A stretch of 11,671 nt of DNA from a bacterium (GTDB taxonomy: Bacteria; Planctomycetota; Planctomycetia; Pirellulales; Pirellulaceae): NCBI GenBank assembly GCA_030432015.1, contig JAUIHJ010000185.1:1-11671 (forward strand). The letters are read 5' to 3'. A program made the translations under genes and the position numbers. The notes under the pieces are model-generated. The model saw nothing but the letters and a program-made list of their open reading frames with translations. It ran no database searches and was not told the origin of the DNA. Shown in pieces: positions 1-5,352 of the stretch (positions are counted from its first letter, which is position 1; each line of letters begins with the position of its first letter).

Positions 1-252
1 CTACTCGCTGACGGACAAGATTCAATAGATGAACGTCCGCGAGTACCCGCTGGCGACCTCGACCGTCCCAGCGTGAGTGCAAAGCGAGCGGCCGGTGATT
101 CCCGTAGACGCAATATGCGTCGCCGGTCCCAACAAGAAAGGAGGATGCCGCGACAGGAAGTCCAAAGTCAAACAGTTGGGAGTCGAAATGCTCCCCAAAC
201 CAGGACCTAACGTGAACATCAAAGTGAAATTGAGACCCAGGAGAATTCTCTC
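1..252 (+). other. Leader region with possible 3' end of an upstream gene
   Basis: No complete gene is convincing here. Reading from position 2, the first 23 sense codons end in G or C in 20 cases, as in the window's real genes, but the frame is cut by TAG at 26-28 and TGA at 74-76. It may be the tail of an upstream plus-strand gene ending at 28, or at 76 if the TAG is a nonsense change. After the TGA the same frame stays open from GTG 77 to a TGA at 254-256 (59 residues, basic, overlapping the next start codon), but it has no ribosome binding site and weaker third-position bias. Frame 1 is also open from 1 to TAA 208-210, with poor third-position GC. The best ribosome binding site, AGGAGA at 239-244, serves the gene starting at 253. 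Confidence 0.3.
107..121 (+). other. Short perfect hairpin, possible terminator of the upstream gene
   Basis: GACGCA (107-112) and TGCGTC (116-121) form a perfect 6-bp inverted repeat around a 3-nt loop ATA. CCGG copies at 92-95 and 123-126 could add an outer stem. There is no T-run after it, so intrinsic termination is uncertain. The position, 30-80 nt after the candidate upstream stop codons, is reasonable for a terminator or processing site. Confidence 0.25.
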
Positions 253-1560
253 ATGACAACGAAATCAAAACGGATGGCGTTTACGCTCATCGAACTACTG
301 GTCGTCGTGGCGATCATTGGCATTCTGGTGGCCCTGTTGCTGCCGGCCCTCTCACGTGCTCGCGAAGCCGCCCGCAATGTGGAATGCAAGAACAACTTGC
401 GACAAATCGGCTTGGCAATGCATATCTTTGCTGACAAGGACCCGCAGGGCCGCCTCTGCACCGGTGCCAGTGACTTTCGACGTGACGGCTGCATGGACTC
501 GTGGGGGTGGGTTGCCGATATCGTCAATATCAACGCGGTGGACGCCGGTGAAGTGCTGTGCCCCAGCAATCCACTGCGCGGCCCGGAAAAATTGAACGAC
601 CTTTACGGTAAGGATACGACCAACGCCAAGGACGGTGCCGATCCAACACGGTTGGCAAGCGGAATTTGCGGTGCCGCCAATTGGCCCGGCGCTCCCGCGC
701 TGCGGGGCTCCGGCGGTACAGGCAGCTTCGCCAGCACCAATGCGAGTGACCCTGAGCGAGCTGCTTTGGTGGCCCGGTATTTCCTCAATCAGGGCTACAA
801 TACGAACTATGCCGCAGGCTGGCATCTGGTCCGCACGGCACCGCGTGTCGATTTCGCCGTCGGCCCCCCGGCCACGTTGCTCTCAGGTGGCGATGTCGCC
901 GGTCAAGGCATGAAAGGTGTGAATTCGACCACCGGGCCCCTTCGCCGGCGGCTGATGGAAACCGGTCCCGTGGTGACGTCGACGATTGCATTGCTTGGCG
1001 ATTCCGCGCCTGGCGATATCAACGAAGCAATCGCCGCAACGACATTTCAGTTCGGGCCGCTGTTGAACGACGGCGCGACCGCCGACCCGTTCGCCAACGG
1101 CAGCGCGGATACCAGGTTCTTTATTGAACAGGGCGAGTTGCTGTCGGAAGCCTTCAATGACGGACCCGCATACTTTGACACGGGATCCTCGACGTTGAAT
1201 CTGGCCGCCGCTCAAGGAGCCGACTTGACGACCCAGGTCGACTGCGAGCGAAATGGTAGCTGCGCACCACCAACCGACGGATCGAGCACCTATCTGCAAG
1301 ACACACGCGACTGGTACGCCGTGCATGGTGGCGGCAAGAACGCCAGCTGCAACATCCTCATGGCCGACGGCAGCGTCAAGGAATTCAGTGACCTCAATGG
1401 TGACAAGTTCCTCAATCCCGGCTTTCCGGTTCCAGAAGGCTTGACCGAGGACGAGTACGCCGTGATCGGCTACCGCAGTTCAGAGGTCGAACTGCCGCCG
1501 ACGGAAATCTTCAGCGGTATCTTCCTGCAGAACTTTCAGAAGCGGTCCGCCTTTGAGTAA
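253..1560 (+). CDS. DUF1559 protein with prepilin-type N-terminus (pseudopilin-like)
   Basis: This 435-residue protein belongs to the DUF1559 group that is greatly expanded in planctomycetes. Residues 1-35 are a type IV prepilin/type II pseudopilin signal: a short basic leader (K4, K6, R7), the AFTLIE box at 9-14 with the conserved Glu at mature position 5, then a hydrophobic helix to about residue 30. The usual continuation AREAARNVECKNNLRQIG (36-53) follows, with C45 at the family's conserved Cys position. Near the C-terminus H358 and the ILMADGSVKEF block (D372-G373) give an H-x13-DG version of the family's usual H-x9-DG signature. The start is supported by AGGAGA at 239-244, 8 nt upstream. 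Residue -1 of the cleavage site is Ala9 where Gly is normal. The family's function is not firmly known. By analogy it should be processed by a prepilin peptidase and held in the inner membrane or assembled into a pseudopilus. It is first of four codirectional genes that include a PilM-like protein. Confidence 0.93.
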   Translation: MTTKSKRMAFTLIELLVVVAIIGILVALLLPALSRAREAARNVECKNNLRQIGLAMHIFADKDPQGRLCTGASDFRRDGCMDSWGWVADIVNINAVDAGEVLCPSNPLRGPEKLNDLYGKDTTNAKDGADPTRLASGICGAANWPGAPALRGSGGTGSFASTNASDPERAALVARYFLNQGYNTNYAAGWHLVRTAPRVDFAVGPPATLLSGGDVAGQGMKGVNSTTGPLRRRLMETGPVVTSTIALLGDSAPGDINEAIAATTFQFGPLLNDGATADPFANGSADTRFFIEQGELLSEAFNDGPAYFDTGSSTLNLAAAQGADLTTQVDCERNGSCAPPTDGSSTYLQDTRDWYAVHGGGKNASCNILMADGSVKEFSDLNGDKFLNPGFPVPEGLTEDEYAVIGYRSSEVELPPTEIFSGIFLQNFQKRSAFE

Positions 1561-1599
1561 CGCAGCTTGACTGGCCACCGAGACCGCTTAACGGCCTGG

Positions 1600-1629
1600 G
1601 CGGGCGGAAGATTCCGATCTTCCGCTCGC
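1600..1629 (+). other. Strong 13-bp hairpin between the pseudopilin and DUF1573 genes
   Basis: GCGGGCGGAAGAT (1600-1612) pairs with ATCTTCCGCTCGC (1617-1629) across a TCCG loop, with a single G-T pair and no other mismatch. It lies 40 nt after the stop at 1560 and 48 nt before the next start. No T-run follows, so it is not a classic intrinsic terminator. It could be an attenuator, or a 3' stabiliser that gives the upstream pseudopilin message a higher level than the rest of the operon. That role is inference. Confidence 0.55.
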
Positions 1630-1676
1630 AACAGGCTGTTTGGGACACAGTCCAAGGAACACTGGAAAGGCACGCG

Positions 1677-2846
1677 ATGTTCGGAAAACGCTTCAGCTAC
1701 ATCATGCTACCGACGCTCTTGTTCTCATTTTTTACGATGCTGCTCACGGCAACGGCGAAATTCAGCTACCAGCACCCCTACGCCACGGGTGAACATTTTG
1801 ACGTGACGCACGCCGGGGCCATCGTTCACCAGCCAGCGGCCCCCAACGGTCCGGTCGCCAGGGCGGTCCCCGTAGAAGCCGAGCACGACTTTGGACTGAT
1901 GGACCCGTTGACGATGGGGACACATTCATTCGTCGTCCGCAACCGCGGCAGGGCGCCGCTAAAACTCCAGGCGGGCCCGACCAGTTGCAAGTGCACGCTC
2001 AGCGACGTCTCAGATGCCCCCATACCGCCCGGCGGCGAAGGCCACGTGACCGTGCAGTGGAATACCGGTCGCAAGAATCGCTTCTACGCCCACGAGGCTT
2101 CGATCTACACCAACGATCCAAGCCAGAAAATGATCAACTTCTCCGTCCGCGGAGTCGTGCGTGTGCAGTTGGCCGTCGATCCGCCCCAGGCGGTATTCGA
2201 TCGGATTGCACCAGGTACGCCTGCCAGCAAGCGACTCTTGGTCTACTCGCAAGTTTGGGACAGCATCGAACTTCAGGATGTGAAGTCGTCGTTGGCGGGG
2301 CTCAATTGGACGATCGAGCCGGCCGACGAGCAGACGCGGCTTGCACACGAGGCCCAGTCCGCCTGGTGGATTCGCCTGACCACCCCGTCGGAACTCCCGG
2401 AGGGGAATTTTTCCGACTGGCTTCAATTCCAAGTCGTGCCAACCGATCATCCCGAGGATGCCGTCGAGCATCAGGTAATCCTGACCGGGAAGACGCTCAG
2501 GCGACTGGCGGTCTACGGGCCCGGCATTGACGCGCAGGGCGTCGTCTCGTTCGGTAAGGTCGCGCAGGCCGCCGGTGCGAAACGCCGACTCTTGCTGAAG
2601 GTCCGTGACACGCTGGCTGAACTGCCGGTCACCAACATTCAAACAACCCCCAGCTTCCTTGAAGTTCGTGTCGTTGCGGACCCGGATTCATCGAGCAAAG
2701 GTCTGCTGTATCTGGAAGTCGAAATCCCGGCCGGCGCACCGCGAAGCAACTTTCTCGCCGCATCGCCCGCCGCGATTCATATCGATTTTGACCACCCCCG
2801 CATCGCGCAACTCGACTTGACGGCGACATTCGCCGTCGTCGAATAG
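1677..2846 (+). CDS. DUF1573 protein, membrane-anchored or secreted
   Basis: This 389-residue protein begins with a basic N-terminus and a hydrophobic stretch (about 10-27) that acts as signal anchor or signal peptide. Residues 68-160 match the DUF1573 Ig-like domain: HDFG at 70-73, FVVRNRGRAPLKL at 85-97, the Cys motif TSCKCTL at 102-108 (C104, C106), IPPGGEG at 116-122 and YTNDP at 144-148. Most family members read CGC where this one has CKC. The remaining 230 residues look like two further beta-sandwich modules (about 160-270 and 275-389) without catalytic motifs. The ATG has GAAAGG at 1665-1670, 6 nt upstream. DUF1573 proteins are exported and of unknown biochemical role. A periplasmic structural or binding role beside the pseudopilin is an inference. 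The stop is 31 bp before the PilM-like gene, so the two are probably co-transcribed. Confidence 0.88.
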   Translation: MFGKRFSYIMLPTLLFSFFTMLLTATAKFSYQHPYATGEHFDVTHAGAIVHQPAAPNGPVARAVPVEAEHDFGLMDPLTMGTHSFVVRNRGRAPLKLQAGPTSCKCTLSDVSDAPIPPGGEGHVTVQWNTGRKNRFYAHEASIYTNDPSQKMINFSVRGVVRVQLAVDPPQAVFDRIAPGTPASKRLLVYSQVWDSIELQDVKSSLAGLNWTIEPADEQTRLAHEAQSAWWIRLTTPSELPEGNFSDWLQFQVVPTDHPEDAVEHQVILTGKTLRRLAVYGPGIDAQGVVSFGKVAQAAGAKRRLLLKVRDTLAELPVTNIQTTPSFLEVRVVADPDSSSKGLLYLEVEIPAGAPRSNFLAASPAAIHIDFDHPRIAQLDLTATFAVVE

Positions 2847-2877
2847 CTGTCGTCGAAGAAAGGAGTATGACCAGCCG

Positions 2878-5076
2878 ATGAATGAACCCACGCCTGCCCG
2901 GCAACCTACCGGAAGACATCCAGTTTCGGTCGCCAGCGGTGGCGATATCGCCTGCCCGAGTTGCCACCGCGCCAATCGCACGAACTGCCAATTCTGTTCG
3001 GCATGCGGCCAATCCCTCTGGAGCGAGTGTCCGTCCTGCGGCTCGTCGTGTGCAGCTTCGGAAGCCTTCTGTAGCGTCTGCGGAGTCAATCGCGCCGCAA
3101 CCATCGAGCAGCAAGCGGCGGAGATCAAAGAAGCCCTGAACCAGTCGGACGAGCTGGCGGCGAAGCACGAATATGATCGGGCCATGGGGATTCTTCTTAG
3201 CGTATCTGAGCCGAAACACGCGAATTTGGATGCGTTGGCACAGCAAGTCCATGACAGGATCGCGCATCTGAAGGAGGACAAACAACGCGCCCAAGCTGCC
3301 GCCGGCGCGGCCGTGGCCAAGGCCCGGGACCTGATGCGGTGCCACGCCTACCGGGACGTTATCGAACTATTGGATCAAACGCCCGTTCCCTTTCGCACGG
3401 CCGATGACACCGAACTGCGTGACTTGGCACGAACGCGTGATGACGAGTTGGCAGCGCTGATCGACGAGATCCGCGAAGCCGCGGCGACCAATCGTTACCT
3501 CGACCTGGCGCCCGCAGTCGATCAATTGCTCACGCTTCAGCCCGAACATCGCCTCGGACAACGGCTCGGTGAACAACTGCGCGAGAGGTTCTGCCGCAAG
3601 GCCCAGAAGTTGCTGGCCGAGTTTCGCTACGACGAAGCGTTGCAGCTGCTCAGGGCGATTCCCACACTGGCGAGAAATCACGCGTCCGATCAACTGGCAG
3701 AACAGATTGGTGAAGTCGTCTGGCTGTTCGACGACATTCGTCAGGCGCCCGTGATCAGCCCATCCGTCGTGACGCTCGCCAGGCGATTGGTAAAAGCCGT
3801 GCCAGGTGACCACAAGGCCGCGGCAATTCGGGACAAGGTCGAACAACTGGCAAGTCAGCCGTCAAGCAAGAAGCGGTTTGGCTACGCTAAATGGGCACCC
3901 GCGGCGGAGTCACCCGCACTGGGCTGCCCGACCGGATGGCTGATGGGACTGCGCGCCTTCGAAACGATCACGCCTGAGGCGTTGGCGGCTCTGAAGCAAC
4001 AGCCTGGACGGTACTACGTGGCCTTGGGGCTCGCCCTTCAGGCCCTGGATGCATCCGAGATCAAGATCCAACTCCGGCAACCCGAAAAGCAAAGTGTGTT
4101 TGGGAAACTCTCCGTGGGCCAGCGCAAACAGCCAGTTGCCGCGGCGTGGGGTATCGATGTTGGCGAATATGCGTTGAAGGCCATCCGACTGACTCGCAGC
4201 CCGATCGACGGAACGGTCGCCATTGACGTCGCGATGCTGATCGAACATGACAACTTGGCCCATCCGGCTCGCGTCGTCGACCAGCAGCACACCACGGTCG
4301 GGGCGACCCTGGCCGAGTTTTGCAACCGGGCCACGATCGAAAAGACCGACAAGATCTGTGCCAATCTTCATAGCCAGAAAGTCTTGGGCCGGTTTCTCCA
4401 ACTCCCCGTCACAACGCCCAAGAAACTTGCCGAATTGGTCAAATTCGAGTCAGACAACGCGATTCCCTGCCCCGCCGACGAATTGGTCTTGCAGCATCAC
4501 GCCTTTCCACGCGATCGAACGGCGGGCGAGAATTCGGATCATGCCGACTTTCAGCACGTGATGTTGTTGGCCGCGAAACGGCAGGATGTTCGCGAGCGCC
4601 TCCGATTATTTGAAGAGGCGGAGATCCGCGTCGACACGCTTCAGTCGGATGCCGTCGCGCTGTATAACTTTGCGCTGCACGACTGCCTAAGTGACAACGT
4701 CGGCACGCTGTCGGACCCCCAGCCGCTGGCCATGTTGGATGTCGGAACTCGCGCCACCAACCTCGTCATCTGTAGCGCGCACGGCATCTGGTTTCGAACC
4801 TTGAGATTCGGCGGGGTCGATTTCACCGAAGCAATTCTGCGGCCATTCAACCTGACCTACGAACAGGCCGAACAGGTGAAACGACAGCCGGTTCGAGCAC
4901 GCAGACTGAACCGCCTCTATGGCGAGCTGGACACCGTGCTCTCGCGATTTACCGCGGAAACGCAGCGATCGATGGCATCCTACGAGAAAGACCACCGCGG
5001 GCCAGGCGTTGCCAAGGTCTGGGGCTGCGGCGGTGGGTTTCAGGTCCATGGACTGCTGCGGCAGTTGTCATCATAG
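2878..5076 (+). CDS. Double zinc ribbon protein fused to PilM-type actin-like ATPase domain
   Basis: A 732-residue, apparently cytoplasmic protein (no signal peptide). Residues 26-68 hold a double zinc ribbon, C26-x2-C29/C40-x2-C43 and C51-x2-C54/C65-x2-C68, with extra C37 and C58. Residues about 72-335 are helical and charged, with TPR-like pieces such as EYDRAMGILL and FRYDEALQLLRAIP. Residues 424-732 are a PilM actin-like fold: WGIDVGEYALKAIRL (first phosphate loop, D427), LQLPVTTPKKLAELVKFES with the NAIPCPADE block, LDVGTRATNLVI (second phosphate loop, D621) then FGGVDFT, and GCGGGF (716-721) as the adenosine loop. In type IV pili PilM binds ATP and PilN inside the inner membrane. The domain ends 11 residues after GGGF, where a PilM normally has about 40-50 more. 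A segment resembling that missing tail (VALGLALQAL, 381-390) lies before the domain, suggesting circular permutation. The AAGGAG at 2860-2865 is 12 nt from the ATG, longer than usual. Confidence 0.88.
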   Translation: MNEPTPARQPTGRHPVSVASGGDIACPSCHRANRTNCQFCSACGQSLWSECPSCGSSCAASEAFCSVCGVNRAATIEQQAAEIKEALNQSDELAAKHEYDRAMGILLSVSEPKHANLDALAQQVHDRIAHLKEDKQRAQAAAGAAVAKARDLMRCHAYRDVIELLDQTPVPFRTADDTELRDLARTRDDELAALIDEIREAAATNRYLDLAPAVDQLLTLQPEHRLGQRLGEQLRERFCRKAQKLLAEFRYDEALQLLRAIPTLARNHASDQLAEQIGEVVWLFDDIRQAPVISPSVVTLARRLVKAVPGDHKAAAIRDKVEQLASQPSSKKRFGYAKWAPAAESPALGCPTGWLMGLRAFETITPEALAALKQQPGRYYVALGLALQALDASEIKIQLRQPEKQSVFGKLSVGQRKQPVAAAWGIDVGEYALKAIRLTRSPIDGTVAIDVAMLIEHDNLAHPARVVDQQHTTVGATLAEFCNRATIEKTDKICANLHSQKVLGRFLQLPVTTPKKLAELVKFESDNAIPCPADELVLQHHAFPRDRTAGENSDHADFQHVMLLAAKRQDVRERLRLFEEAEIRVDTLQSDAVALYNFALHDCLSDNVGTLSDPQPLAMLDVGTRATNLVICSAHGIWFRTLRFGGVDFTEAILRPFNLTYEQAEQVKRQPVRARRLNRLYGELDTVLSRFTAETQRSMASYEKDHRGPGVAKVWGCGGGFQVHGLLRQLSS

Positions 5077-5181
5077 ATCGTGGACAAACGACACGTCGCA
5101 CGGCGGTGCGCTTGTGCGTCCAATTGCCCGCTGGGACAACGCCGTGCCGGCCATCCAAAGAAGTTCGCACAGCGATCTGCA

Positions 5182-5220
5182 GGGCCGGAGGGGCGCTGCT
5201 CGATCCCTGTGATCGGCCCC
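5182..5220 (+). other. Two mutually exclusive hairpins in the gap before the lipoprotein gene
   Basis: GGGCCG (5182-5187) can pair with CGGCCC (5214-5219). Alternatively GGGGC (5190-5194) pairs with GCCCC (5216-5220) together with an inner stem CGATC/GATCG (5201-5205 with 5211-5215). The two structures compete for the same 3' arm. No T-run follows. They may act as a terminator or attenuator between the PilM-like gene and the lipoprotein gene, or just reflect GC-rich sequence. Confidence 0.3.
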
Positions 5221-5242
5221 CCAGACACTAGCACCCCAGACA
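5219..5242. repeat. Direct repeat of CCCCAGACA, two copies
   Basis: CCCCAGACA occurs at 5219-5227 and exactly again at 5234-5242, start to start 15 nt. The copies lie in the 276-bp gap about 110-135 nt before the lipoprotein start. A two-site binding motif for a regulator is possible, but two short copies can arise by chance. Confidence 0.3.
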
Positions 5243-5336
5243 TTAACCTGACGTGGCTTAAGTGCTACCCAACGGGCAACAGCTCGTCCCGCCTGCGACG
5301 TCGACGGCCTGCAGATTCAACGAAATGCAAGACCAC

Positions 5337-5342
5337 GAGGAA
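5337..5342 (+). promoter_or_regulatory. Ribosome binding site that fixes the lipoprotein start at 5353
   Basis: GAGGAA lies 10 nt before ATG 5353. The reading frame is open back to a GTG at 5080, but that GTG has no ribosome binding site, the extension reads as arginine-rich noncoding sequence, and a signal sequence begins exactly at ATG 5353. The later start is therefore preferred. Confidence 0.7.
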
Positions 5343-5352
5343 TAAACTCGAC

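Noticed and set aside
145..210. 21-residue reading frame after GGAGG
   Set aside because: The GGAGG touches the ATG with no spacer, and the peptide has no recognisable feature.
2010..2642. 210-residue minus-strand reading frame
   Set aside because: It is entirely antisense to the DUF1573 gene, a composition effect of GC-rich coding DNA.
2867..2881. Four-codon minigene ATG-ACC-AGC-CGA-TGA overlapping the PilM-like start
   Set aside because: Its spacing of 1 nt from AGGAG is too short for initiation. It is probably chance, though it overlaps the real start as ATGA.
5077..5212. Frameshifted continuation of the PilM domain after its stop
   Set aside because: I read the other two plus-strand frames past 5076; neither shows the PilM tail pattern. 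The tail-like sequence is found upstream instead.
5080..5352. N-terminal extension of the lipoprotein gene from GTG 5080
   Set aside because: It has no ribosome binding site, an Arg/Pro/Cys-rich composition typical of noncoding GC-rich sequence, and it would bury the signal sequence that begins at ATG 5353.
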